From contig CM067358.1 in the NCBI GenBank assembly GCA_034190875.2, positions 47,570,951 to 47,634,950 of the forward strand: a stretch of 64,000 bases of DNA, in the 5' to 3' direction. Source of the stretch: Urechis unicinctus (lineage: Eukaryota > Annelida > Polychaeta > Xenopneusta > Urechidae). The notes under the pieces were generated by a model that searched no databases, had not been told where the DNA came from, and saw only the letters and a program-made list of their open reading frames with translations. The position numbers were made by a program, and so were the translations under genes. The stretch's first letter is position 1, and every line of letters begins with the position of its first letter. Positions 13,186 to 26,614 of the stretch are shown piece after piece.

Positions 13186-15076
13186 AGTTTTAGTAAATAA
13201 AAAAGTTTTGACAGTGACCTTGAAATAAGGCCAAGGTCATCAGAGGGACGTTCTTGTAGTCATCTTGGTCAGGATAACATTGCAACCAATCGTACATCCA
13301 GCTAGCTGCATTAGTTATGGAACTGTGTAGAAAACGTAAAAATGTTTAAAATGGCCGCCAATCAATGTCCACAAAGCGCACGCGCACCAAACCTTGAACT
13401 GTCCATGGCCAAAGCTTGGCACAACTTCGTATTTAATCCCACGTTCGTGCATTAAGCGATTTCGGAGAAGTTAGAGTCAGAAAATTTCTGAACATAAATA
13501 ACTAATTTCTGAAACAAACAATAGTTTGAAGATATGATAAATCATGAAATGGTATATTGTTGGTTGATAACTTGTTTGTTAACTACCAATTTGCCAGCCA
13601 TATTTGACAGGCTATTATGCAAACAAACCGAACTGCGAACAAGATGTATTAACTACAGGTTTTTTTACCGATTCGCCATGTCAATGCAATTTGTCCTCTA
13701 CTGAGATATCCCTGGGGACGTCTCGCGGGATGCTCGCTGATCGAGTAAGCAATGTGGTGGGGCTGCAATATATCATGTTAACAAACACGCTTTGTCAACT
13801 GCACTCACTTCGCACCATCACCAAAACGTGTCAATATTTCTCATTGTCACATTTATTGCGTCTCATTACATTAGTACATTGCCGGGCATAATCCAATCAG
13901 TCATAAAATGATTGTTGGTCAAGCACCTATGGAGAGAAGCCGCATAATATCCCCAATCGCTAACATTATAAACTTGGTACCGTGTAATTCCCAGGCAAAT
14001 CCGTCGAGGCAATTCTGTAGTGCGTAAATACAAACGTGGGTTCCGGGTTCGAAACGCAGATATGTGTCTTGAGGGAAATAATCGGCCGTCTATGATGATG
14101 GGTGGATTTTATTTTTATGATCAAGCACTTAAACATATGTAATAAATTGTTCATGCTGCCAAATGTCTGATGCATTGGAATGCCACAAGCTATTTATTGA
14201 CATTTATCGAGAACCAACATTCTATATAACCAGCAATACCATATTGGCTGTGTTATAATTTCATGTAGCTTCACCTTATGAAGCTCGCGCCAAGCTGGAG
14301 CTGTATGTTTCGAGCTGCATTTAGTGGCACTATGGGCCTGTATAGTAATCAGTTAAAGGGTCGAATGCATCATGATTGTTTTGGAAGGTCCAACGCAACA
14401 GACAGCAACATGGTCCGGTTATTGCAGGTTCGATCATTGTCCGCATGGGGACGCTACCTATACATATGTCATAGCGTAATCTCCTAATGGCCAAGCGCGG
14501 TCGTTGCACCCAACTCGTGTACTCTTTTCAACATTGATCAATGTCTGTTCGGAATGATGTATGCTACTTAAGCGAATAAAATTTCCACCATCCTACTTTG
14601 GGTTTTCTCTGTGAGGCAGGGGATAGGCGTTTATAAACATGGTGATGGCGGACATTGTGGATTTTACGACAATTGACGCCGGCGTCGTTATCGTAATTAC
14701 TACCAATTGTGGCGTTATTGGTCAATGCAATTGTCATCGTAGACTTTTTAAAACGACGATACCGCGTGTGTCTTGTTGTAAACACGGATTTCGTTCAATG
14801 CTCACCGTACCTTACACGGGGCCACGTCAACAGTAGCAGCAAATATCGATGTCAGCATTTTTCTCTTATATATTATTGCTATTGTCAACAAAATGCTGGT
14901 TTAATCCACCGCGTAATACAAACAGGTGTCTACAAATGCTCCACGAACGGCATTTATAATTTGCGTTTCCGTTTGTATGTGAACGTAAGCATGTTACCTC
15001 AGAGACAACAGGTATAGACGCTCCACGTGGCAGCTATGATAATCATCATAAAGATACGTGCCCCACTCAAAGGTGA
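13186..15076. other. No gene seen between the inverted-repeat arms
   Basis: Short ORFs on both strands overlap one another without conserved features. A B-box-like gggttccgggttcgaaac near 14038 could be a tRNA-derived SINE trace, but no A-box or tail is seen. Confidence 0.4.
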
Positions 15077-15343
15077 ATGTTCTCATATGGACACGACGCT
15101 CTGACACGATCATCGATACACGATGGTTTTGCTCGGATTATGAGTGTTGGGAAGCATATTGACACAGCGCGACATTTCCCTAGCGGTCTATACTATCTGT
15201 CACTCAGCCTGGGCGACTACGCCTCGCTCTGCGGGTTCTGCATTGTTATCCTCGACGACGCCAGCGCTGAAGGAAATATTTCCTCCGGGCCCAGGTCAGT
15301 CCCGAACCATCCACACAAGGATAGCAATCAAAACTGGGGTAAG
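15077..15343 (+). other. Possible upstream exon or 5' UTR of the channel gene
   Basis: A GC-richer stretch ends at a strong donor (actgggg|taagtg or tgggg gtaagt context near 15340) and is open in two frames. It lies about 580 bp upstream of the first exon I can tie to the channel gene. The encoded residues are not recognisable, so if it is an exon it may be untranslated. Confidence 0.2.
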
Positions 15344-15550
15344 TGATTAGTTAATTAAATATTTCTGCATGTATATATAAAGTGAAGCGAATGTTTTACA
15401 TTTATCAAATTAATTAGTTTTTGTCAATAGTACATACATATTTCGAACAACCTAGAATCGTATGTTAATGAGTTATAAGACCTGGCTTTGCTACCAGGAG
15501 AATATCAGAAAGATTCTCTCTAAAATTAAAGTTAAATTATTAAAATCACC

Positions 15551-15614
15551 ATCTGATATAAACAAGATAATATCAGATTAGACATTAACTGGTGATCATA
15601 AGATTATCACCAGT
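15551..15614. other. Pair of adjacent perfect hairpins
   Basis: atctgatat pairs with atatcagat (15551-15579), and immediately after it actggtgat pairs with atcaccagt (15588-15614). They lie upstream of the first coding exon of the channel gene. A role is not evident. Confidence 0.8.
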
Positions 15615-15925
15615 CCATCAGATCAGCGCAAGATTCGTTTATTCCCTCTAATTATTTCAATATCTCAATCATTTCATGCACTTAAACCTTGAATAATCAA
15701 TGCCAAGTAATTACTCCTGTATATTGTCAGAATTGTATTTATCTTAATGCAAAATGCCTCCACACCAACCTATTACATTGTTTATATGCTGCAGATTAAT
15801 AACGAAAGGAAATCGAAAAATCGAAATGAAGTCGAAAGAAAAGGGCAAGTAACAAACAATTCCTGTCTCTAGGTTTTTTAGCGAGCTACAATTTTCCTTA
15901 ATAATCTGCCGTTTGTAATGTGCAG

Positions 15926-16025
15926 AAGAAGGCCAGTGGAAACACCTCTTCTACACATTTTCCCAGGAGACGACTCTCCATGGAGTCCGTTATATCACAG
16001 GCGAAACGCGCTTCATGCTACGGAG
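15926..16025 (+). CDS. Candidate N-terminal cytoplasmic exon of the DEG/ENaC gene
   Basis: An acceptor (tgtgcag) precedes and a good donor (ggag|gtaagg) follows. It encodes a Ser/Thr- and Arg-rich stretch, then [19 protein letters not shown]/ENaC proteins carry a gating-related His-Gly motif in a small-residue context just before TM1; ASCYG sits in the right place with Tyr for His. The exon ends in phase 1, while the TM1 exon needs phase 2 (or 0 with an alternative acceptor at 17420). A small exon is therefore probably missing between them, or this exon is wrong. Confidence 0.45.
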
Positions 16026-19000
16026 GTAAGGTTCTCCATCTTCTATTTAATATAGAAACTCCATACTACCCTAAATTTAGCTCGGCCTTTGACGAAATTT
16101 CCGCGACATAACTGCAAAATGCAGCAATGCACGCGATCCTAAAGTTGTTTTCGTAAAGCGGGTTTATTGTGTTGAACATTTGACAGCAATAACCCTCCCT
16201 CGATTATGATGACGTAGTTATTTCCATACAATTTGCCATATCGACTTATCGCTGCATTTTTCGAATTACCCTTTGTGATGAATTTCTCAGTGGACACACA
16301 GTGAAAACAAAGCCGCGTACGGAAGTCAGTACGCAAGATATTGTGGCAACCTAAACCCAGTCTGCCGAACCAGGGCGTGTACGAAATATTACAATACAAG
16401 CCCGAACTGAACTGTAGAAACACGATCAGTTGACGACTAAACTGTAGTCCACAATAACTAGTCATTCTACAGAAACACGATCAGTTGACGACTGAACTGT
16501 AGTCCACAGTAACTAGTCATTCTACAGAAACATGATCAGTTGACGACTGAACTGTAGTCCACAGTAACTAGGTATTCTACAGAAACACGATCAGCTGATG
16601 ACTGAACTGTAGTCCACATTAACTAGTCATTCAACCGATCCGCCGACGACTGATTTAGAAATATTACGGGTTGATTCCCATGTTGCAATTCTTCTATTAA
16701 TATCAATTATGTAAAGTATGGACTGCACTTGTACAAAACAAATAGTGAGCACACCGCGTGTCCTAGCATTCCATTACTTGTCAGTGGCACGCACTTGCAT
16801 CAGCCTCCGTATAACCATGGCAATCCGATTAGTAGCAACATATGAATACGCAATATCAAAGGCTGAATGATTCACGGAATATTCGCTTGGAACACTGAGT
16901 CCATCATTTCGTAGGTACAATCTCATGCTAAATGGAACAATGGAAAGGGATCCCTCTCAAATATCTACTTCACCTACGACAAAGGACAATATGGATTCAT
17001 ATATCATAGTGTTTATTCCAACGAACCACCTGAATCACCACTTTAATTTATATATATGCTATTATATCAATTATTGTAATCAACTTTGGCATTTTTTTAA
17101 TGTGAATGACCTGCAATGCCGAACAAATTACTTAATCGCATATCTCAATTACAGGAATACTGAGTGCATATATAATATGCTACAATGTTTTGTGGTCCGA
17201 CAAAATGGACCTACAATACAAACACACTGTTAGCCTGATGTTACAAACTGCCTTCACCATTCCGTCGGAAATACACGCCGGAAACGGAGCAGAGATAGTC
17301 TATATATACAATCTCTGAGCAGAGGTCGAAAATATTCAAATGAGTTAAATCAAAACATCGCGACATCACAATTCTTGGTCCAGCCCGGTATTTTAACAGC
17401 TGCAACATTGTCAACACTAGTTTTTGCACTCCAGGGTGCTCTGGACTATAGTGGTTCTGGCAGCTACCGGTTTCTTCATCTGGTTCATGACAGATCGTCT
17501 TCTCTACTTGTTGAGTAACCCCAAAGCTGTCGACGTCGAAGTCATTTACACCGACAGCGTTGACTTCCCTACAGTGACCATTTGCAACCAGAATCTCTTC
17601 AAGTTGGTCATTATGATCTGATTGGATCTTATCCTGGCATCGTTTACATTCCATTTTAGTCATTTCTATTCTTTCTACATATATAAAACTATCAGATACT
17701 GATATCATTCAAATTGGACCATATTTTCGAAAACTGATTTTCAGTAAATCCTGGTATTGTTCGGGTGACAGTAACTCAACATCACTGATTTCATGTACTA
17801 TATGTTCCCGGTCGCATTGAGCCATTCGCTATGAATATCATCTTTATGTAACCCAGGACATTTTATTCGACCATATCTTTAAAATTTGATAACCAGGGTA
17901 TTTATAATGGATAATACGTGAGTATAACATGTTGTTGGATCCCATTGCAGGACGTCCGCTAGCCACCAGCTGGCACTGCATGACATTGTTGAAGACAGCT
18001 TCCGTAGTCTACAACTGGGACACGCAGGTATGAAAGCATCAATTATCATAATTTACTGGTTGGTATCATTTTACGAAATAGGGACGCAAATCCAAAATAT
18101 TACACGGTTCATTGCGCATGTGCGAACCCAGCACCGGACAATTAGGTGGACGATGTTGACCCACATTGCCGAAGACGATGTGGGAAGCGCGTAGCCCGAA
18201 GTGGTAGGGGTGGGGCGGTTGTTGGAAAGGGACCATCTTAACACCAGGAACATTTTTGAAAAATCAGATGCATTCTGTACACTTTTCTACAAGTCAATTT
18301 ATTGTACCAAAAACTCCAATAATAACAGATATAAAAATCGACCCTATTAAAATATTTTATTTTTTTATACATGACAAAATATAAGAAATTGACATTCGGC
18401 CATTAAAGTGAGCATTTAACCGACCAACAACATAGTTTATACAAGGTTACTATTATGGGTCACCAGAGGGCGATTTCGAGAAGATCCCGGACAGTCACCT
18501 GGCCGGACTCCGACAAGCCCACGCTGTCTACGTAGATATCGGCGTACAGGTATGTCAGCTGGCGTGTACGCGTCTCCATGGCGACTCTTGCTGTTCCGTC
18601 ATTTACGACCGCACCACGCGTACATGTTCCATCACCCCCCTGGCTACTAACTCGCTCGGCGTGTCTCTCCAACCGATGAAGCATTCTGATTACTTTCGGC
18701 GAAAACAATGCGAAGGTCAGTATCTGTGTGTAATGTTTATGTACGTGTATTTGTTATTTTTGTCATATCAAGTCAGTGCGTATTATTATCTGCTATGTAA
18801 CACCGTGGAATTCCATATCAAATCAATCTGGTTTGCACCGCGGCACAATATGGACTTTGAGACATAACACACATCTTATCTTTCGTTTTGAACAATTACT
18901 CATTTTAATGTGCTATCTATAACCTATTTATAATTAGCGTACATCTGTCAATCATGACGTCTAAAGGAAACACACCTTCAATTTTGACATTATAACCATC

Positions 19001-22000
19001 GCCATGATAAACCAATGGTTTAAATACACGTTACAGAATATCGTTGATGTTATTTTTCATATTAATTTGTGTAAATAGTGCAACGAGCTGCAAATTGCTC
19101 GTTTGAAGATGGGGTCTGTACCAACTTCGTGCTGGATTTTACGCAAGCATCGTCTTGGCTACTTGTGCCTGAGGATGACAAGAAGTTGGATGTGCCGCAC
19201 CCGGAGTTTGACCACACCACAATGACAAGTAGGGGTACTCCCCTACAATGGAAGTTATAATCTGGTTGCCATGCAACATAAATACGTCAGCATAGATACT
19301 AACTATATAGGTAGAGAGCGGGGGAGTATTGTGTTAGCTTGTATCTGACAGTGTGTTTGGTTGTTCGTCTGTCTGTTTATCTGTCTCACTGTCTTTCTGT
19401 CTGTCTCTCTGTCCACCACACGTAGACTTTGTGGCTGTCTGTCTTCAGAATCTGGCCACTACTTGTTAGCTGCTACCAAGTTTGTCCAGCCCGCTGCGCG
19501 TGCGCATCTGATATCGCCGTTCATTCTAGCGGAAGACAACACCTGTCTGACATTCTACTTCCAGGTCAACCATTCAGTCATTGTTAGATGAATCGTAACA
19601 GTCACATTAAGAACATGTTTTGCCGACGAGCACGTGGAATCATAGCGCTCACGATTTATATCTCTTGAGATACAGGGATTTATTTATACCGCAGGTTCAA
19701 GGAGGGAGCATTCGTATCCTTGTGCGCTCCCAAGACGAGGCACTCGAGATGGTATGGTCCCACGAATCTAACCCGGAACCAACATGGCGTCGAGCGTCCC
19801 AGTCACTTCCGGCTGGGTATTACAGATTAGTATTTGAAGCGGCTACTGGGACTTCGTCTGATCCGCTAAGCGTAGCTATAGATGACGTCATGATTGGACC
19901 ATGTCTCCCGGGTAAAATTGTTTACGATCTTTATGTTGCGTTATAGAAAAAAGTAACGAGATTATATGCATATATTATCCCCTACAACATATGTTGACAC
20001 CTTGTTGTTATATTGTGCTTCACCAGAACCATTATGTAAGGAGAATGCAGCAGGTTATGGGTTTCGCGGAGGGCTGTCACAGACCATCCATGGCAAATCC
20101 TGTCAGCCCTGGGACCTCTTGGAACCATTCCTACGGCCTCAGCTGTTTTCTTCCCAAAACGAGGAAATAAGGGAATCCTTGTTACCGACATTAGAGAACT
20201 TCTGCAGGAATCCCGATAATGACGTCAGAGGTCCATGGTGCTTTACAGAAACTCCCACAAAGACGATGGAATATTGTGATATTCCCTATTGTGGTAATAA
20301 TCTTTCTGTGTGTTTGTAATATCATCATATGTTATGGGAAATAATTTGTTTGGAACGTACATGTTGTATTCAGTTGTTAAATAGGAGGAGAACAGCAAAG
20401 CGTTCGTAAAGCTTTTCTGATAATGTTCCGTCACATCTCCCAGAACGCACTGTAATGCTATCCAACATTCCACACCCCTCCGCCAAAATTACCACAGCCC
20501 AAGCGTGACGTCACTTTTGAACCATTGTCATGGATAATATACGCATGGGTTTTGCTGTTGCTTTTATTTCTTGTTTGTAAGTCATAAAGTAATAAGATAG
20601 TTGAGTTGTCATGTAAATTCGTTCATGTTTAATCAATAGAATGCCGTGATGTGGAATTCGCATGTGGGAATGGGAACTGTATCTCCCCCGGCCTGCTGTG
20701 TGATGGGAAAGATGATTGTGGTGATATGACAGATGAAGTGCAGGGCTGCAGTAAGGCATTAACGATAATACAAGTCGTGACAATAGCCATCCTTATATGT
20801 AATGTAATGAAACCTCGCTATATACCCAACGCATTAACGCCGAGTGGTTTGGATTCAACGCACTCACGGACAATACCATGTTTTTTCACAGATTTAACAG
20901 AATCCGTGACCTGCGCATTTCTGGGGGATTGGATGTGTGGATATAGCACCTCGAAAGATTCCAAATTGCAGTGGAGTCTGGGACAGGATGGAACAGACTA
21001 TGGTTAGATGACTTCCTGTAGATTAATGAATCAATAAACGTCTCTGTGACATCAAAAGCATGTCATAGTGTGTTGGTATTAGGGACAGTCCGCTCGATCT
21101 CGTGCACTTAATAGGCATCGAATACATGCATGTTATCTTAGGGTGTATGTGTAACCTACTCCCCATCGCGTTTGATCAACTGCCTGATCAAAGGGACCCC
21201 GAATGAGTCGGGGATTTAAGTAGAGACACTGCGTCCTGACCGGAGCAAAGTTTGCTGAAGTGTCTAATAATCTTCAAGTGATGGATGACTATTTAATCAA
21301 ATACTATATACAAATTTATAGTTATGTAATGATTTCATATTTCGTACTTTTTAAAGATTAATCACCTTTATGAACTAACCTCAGGGGAGAACTTTATCCA
21401 CGTCAACATGGCTAATGCTTCACCTGGAGATGTCGCCACCCTGGTTTCACCTGTCCTTGACCCCACTGTGACCCCGGCCTGCATCCATATAGACTTCCGG
21501 CTCACAGGAAACGTTCAACTCGATATCTCATTAGCGTTATCAAATCAGCTCGTGGAAAGGGAGCTTCTCTGTATGTTGAGCCCGGGTATCACAGCGGACT
21601 GGATCTCCACCGATATCCCTCTACCTCGAGTCAGCGGCAACTTCTCTATTCAGTTGGACGCCATTTTGATGTCGCTGGAGGGGGCTTCAGTTGATGTAAC
21701 AAATATCACAATGTTGGATGACTACTGCGACCTGTATACTTATCAAGGTTGGTTTTTGTGAAATGTGGTGCTCAAGTACCACGACAGAGTTATTTACCGA
21801 AATGCCAAGGGGTAATTCAGCTGAATGCAAGACGTACAACCCCTATTACGAATTATTCCATTCGATTCCTTCCCGACGTCATCGACGACAAGGAAAATTA
21901 AAACCACATTTAGCATGGGATTAAGTATTTCAATATATACTTCGTCTTTTTACTATTCTCAAAAATCCATCGCCAAATAAAGCTTCACCAATAATGTTTT

Positions 22001-23915
22001 TCATACAGTTGTAATCATCAACGAAACTTCGAATATAACGACTAAAGCAGACACAGTTACGCCCGCCAATGCCACCGGTAGCGACAGCACGATGGTGGAA
22101 TCCGTCGACGATTACTCTATTACGGCTAACTCGGAAGCCACTATCAATACGTCCCAGCAGTGGGTGGTACGGGAGTATGTCAAGTATGTCACGTTACATA
22201 GCAAGGACGATCATGGAATCTGCACGTCCAATGCAACATGCAAAAGCTGCCATCTGAGACTAGCACCAATGCAGGGTGAGCTGTAGCTGTTTTGTACACT
22301 CACCTGAATAGAAGAATGTGCAGCTTTTACTGGAACTTATACTTTCATAACACGTTTTGTGAATAACTGATTACCCTAACCCAGTTAAACTTATGTCCAA
22401 AACATAACCTCACATACGTATGTGCTGGGTAATCGTCATTTCATATTAAATAAGTATTTGCTATAAAATTGTTAGCTATTATATGTTTTGCATTTGATCC
22501 CATAGCTTGCCTGCCGAAGTTCATACAAAAATACAACCAATCCTTTGGCGCGTCTAGCAACTGTCGCCACCTTCCGGGCGGAGGTGAAGATTTCGGCTTT
22601 AGGTCTTGCCAAACGGAAGCGTTCGCACAGGGCGCCAATGTGGTTAATTTCAGAAACAGAAGTTGTTACGTCAAAAAATGTGACAGCCTGGATGACGTCA
22701 TGTTGATCAACACGAGAGGTGGCTGGGATGTGTGGATCATAGAAGGTAAATCCCGTTACATGGGTACGTTATGATGACATCATCCCCCGACCTCTCATGA
22801 AATGTATCTTTTTTGTTATCATTATTGCTGGTGTTTTAGCAAATTATGAGCCTGAAGGGATTGAGTGTTCGTTTGATGACGACTGCGCGTGTGGATACCG
22901 CGCGCTCTCCAGTAATATCAACGATAAATGGTCGCGCGAATACGACTTCAATGAGGCCGACAACAACAACAACAACAACAACAACTCAGCCAACAGCACC
23001 AACAGTACCATCAGCACCACACTGCCCTCAAGTAAGCTGATGCACTGCGAAACGCCCGATCAACAGGATCGTGACAAAACAATTCGCGTATGAATATCTC
23101 TGTTCAGGGTTGTGTTAAAGTATAGGAAATTCACCTCTGCAAACTACGAGTTCAGGCTATGTTATTCACACGGCCTTGTGGGGGGTATGCGTGTGTGTTT
23201 CCCCAGATAGCTACTTGTCTGTACACAGGGATGGCTCCCCTCGACTGGGTGAGTGGACGCGACTTGTCTCTCCGGTCGGTCACGTGACAGTTGACAGCTG
23301 CCTTGTCTTCCGCTACTTCACGTATTTCATGGACATCCGGGTAAGGCGCTGTCGAATGAAATCATTTGGTAGTAAATCCAACTGACAAAACACACAGTTT
23401 TAACATGAAAGTTGAGTGAAACCGTTAAAGAAACCGGGCTTAAATAGAGGGGTTATTGAGATGTACACTTGAAAAAATCGTTGAAGCTGACCGATAAATA
23501 TTTAATGGCCTTGGAGAGTTGATATGTCATTGTATATCGCGTGATTGGATGTAAGTGGTAAAATGGGCTAGTTGATGGAAATACCTTGCATCGTGTAGGT
23601 ATACCGCGTCACAGAAGAAGCCATCGAACCCCTTCTTGTTATACATCATGACGGCCAGGATCTCGACTGGCATACCGTAACCAGTGACGTCACGGCCGGG
23701 CAGATAGCGCTGTGGTTTGAAGTCCGGTATGGGGAGAACGTGGTGTCCAATAGCATCGGCTTTGATAGCATTCGATTAAGAGAAGGAGCATGCCTACACG
23801 AAGGTATCGTGTTTCATGTAATGGTTGTGTGTGGATTTTGAGAGATGGTGGAGAACGGTAGGGAGAGAGATAGGTTGGCTGATAAGAAGAATAAAATAAT
23901 GAGGAGTAAGTTAGG

Positions 23916-23958
<43 letters not shown>

Positions 23959-24273
23959 GTGGTGTCCAATAGCAGAGTTGTCGGCTTTGATAGCATTCGA
24001 TTAGAGAGAAGGAGCATGAGAGAGAGAAGAGAGAGAGAGAGAGCTCTGGGAGCGGGAGAGCTCTTTTTTTTTCTAAGGGAGAGAGAGGAAGAGAGAGAGA
24101 GAGAGACGAGAGGGGAGAGAGAGAGAGTTGGGAGGAGAGAGAGAGAGAGAAAGAGATTCAGAGAGAGGAGGAGAGAGAGAGAGATGGGGAGAGAGCTCCT
24201 CTCAGAGAGATTCCCCTAAGAGAGAGAGAGAGAGAGAAGAGAGAGAGAGTGGAGAGAGAGAATAGATTGTGAA

Positions 24274-24321
<48 letters not shown>

Positions 24322-26583
24322 GAGAGGAGAGAGAGAGAAAGAGAGGAGAGAAAAGAGAGGGAGAGAGAGAGAGAGAGGAGAGAGAGAGGGGGAGAGAGAG
24401 AGAGGGAGAGAGAGAGACCGATGGAGAAACGGAGGGAGAGTGAGAGAGAGAGAGGGGAACATACAAGAGCGCGAGAGAGAGAGAGAGAGATTGAAGAGGA
24501 GATATAATGAACATACAAATGAAGGGTGCAGCAAATGCGCATGAAAGGTTATAAGATATATGGAACTTTCTTGGTTTTGGTTTTCCAGTGGTGTCTCCAT
24601 TCGATTGCAACTTCACACAAGAGAACATATGCCATTACCAGGATGACAGTCATGGTCCGTACAAGTGGATCCGGAGCAAAGATTACAACGGTGCATCCTC
24701 AGGTATGTTTCAAGGAATCCCTGTTCGTGCCTGTTGCCGACGACGAGTAGTATATAAACTTGTGGTTCTGGGCCCCTATTTCTATGTCCCACAACTTCCC
24801 GTGTCCGCGTCTGTTATCAAACAAAATGATGGGCATTGGAAGGTGAGGGGATGGAATTTCTTAAAGTAACTTAACCTCACATTACATCTACCATTCCTAC
24901 GTGTTTTGGGAATTGCTTATGTTCGTGATGGTTTTTCCTCATGTTGAATTAAGGTAATTTCTTCATGCGAACCAGTGACAAGCTAGCTGGGAAGGGCTCA
25001 GTCGCTTTGTACACGCCGTATTACCAGTACAACAACTCGTGTGTCAGCTTCTCATATTTCATGCAAGGGACATCCAAGGACCCAATCAGCACTCTGTCAC
25101 TATCTATCGTCCTCGCTGACGAAACCCGTGACGTCATTTGGAAGGTGCTTGGAATAACAGACGGCAAATGGCACCATGCCCAAGCGCACGTTGTGCCCGA
25201 TATGCTGGAACTTAAATTTGGCTACTGGGTCAATGAGTTCAAAGTCAATGGCACTTTGAGATTTCGCCTCATGTTTGAGCTGAATGGAAATGACGTCAGA
25301 GCAGGAATTGATGATGTGTTGGTGACGTCAGGCGATTGCAACAATGAGCAAAGTATGAATTTGATATTTTCACTGCCGTCTTTTTGATAAATGGTACTTA
25401 TTCTGTATCAGGAATTGTATCATATTTATTACTTATTTACCATTATAAAGATATGTTTTAATCATGTTTCAACTGACAGATTGTTCTGATGACGAATATA
25501 AATGCCTGCCTAGTTTCGCCTGCATCCCGACTTCGAGCAGATGCGATGGCATCTCCAACTGTGAAATGGGTGAAGACGAATCATGCATTTCAGGTGCTAG
25601 TCCCTGTTTAATTCACTTTAACCAGAAATACACATAAGTCATTACTTACATTTCATTTTCAACCAGAGAGATCTGGGTGGCATGATGAGAGAAGTAGCAG
25701 ACAGGAATGTTTTGAGCAGATAACAGAACCTGGGTGGATGGAGGCGCGGTTATGACAGAGAAGCCCCTTGAGCATAAGCCCACAGCTGGTCCCATTAAGG
25801 ATTTCAGTGATATTGGTGAGTACCAGGTCATCTCGTGTATATCATGGTAGGTATTCAGTTAATTTGGGAGGATGCTATTTTTTATACAGTTCTTAGGGTA
25901 AAATATGTACAATTTTTTTTTGCCCAGTTATAAGTAAGTGCTATTTCAAGTATAGTTTGTTGATCAGCTACTTAAAAGTGACTTAAATATTCATATGTGA
26001 TTGCTAATTATATCAGGTGATAGAAAACACATTAATTGTTACCTGCAGTCCAGTTTCCTGTGTAATCACCGTTGATAAGCTTAAGTATCAACTATATATC
26101 AGCTTACCATTTTTTTAACAGGATCAGCACTTAACCTGACAGAGATATATCACAGATTAGGTCACCAAGGAGAAGACCTTATTTACAGGTGCGGTATCAG
26201 AACGTATGAAGACCTTATCTACAGATATGATACCAGAACAAAAAGCATCCTTCAGTAGGAATACATGGGTACATCAAATTGTTTTTTTACATGTGTTTAG
26301 CTGCGTATGGGAAGGTGAACCGTGTTCCCACCTGAACTTCACCAAGAAAATTACAGATTATGGCCTGTGCTATATGTTCAACTCAGGCGAGCAACACACG
26401 CTACGTACAGCAAAGACGGGTAGGAATCGTTCGCAACCCGCTTTATTGTTACAAGTCTAAGTATTAGGACCATAGCATTGATTGGGGTAAAGAGAGGGAG
26501 GGGGTGGTGTCCAGGCAGTCGAGCATTTTCTAGCAGCTGCTAATTTTATGACGAACGGCCCTCTCATAACCCCCCCCCCCCCC

Positions 26584-26614
<31 letters not shown>

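Noticed and set aside
17241-17708. 155-codon minus-strand ORF
   Set aside because: It overlaps the DEG/ENaC TM1 exon, whose plus-strand reading is unmistakable.
18460-18708. 82-codon minus-strand ORF
   Set aside because: It is the shadow of the PAN-like exon of the channel gene on the plus strand.
23845-24628. Long ORFs of RERERE or SLSLSL composition
   Set aside because: They read the GA microsatellite in several frames on both strands.
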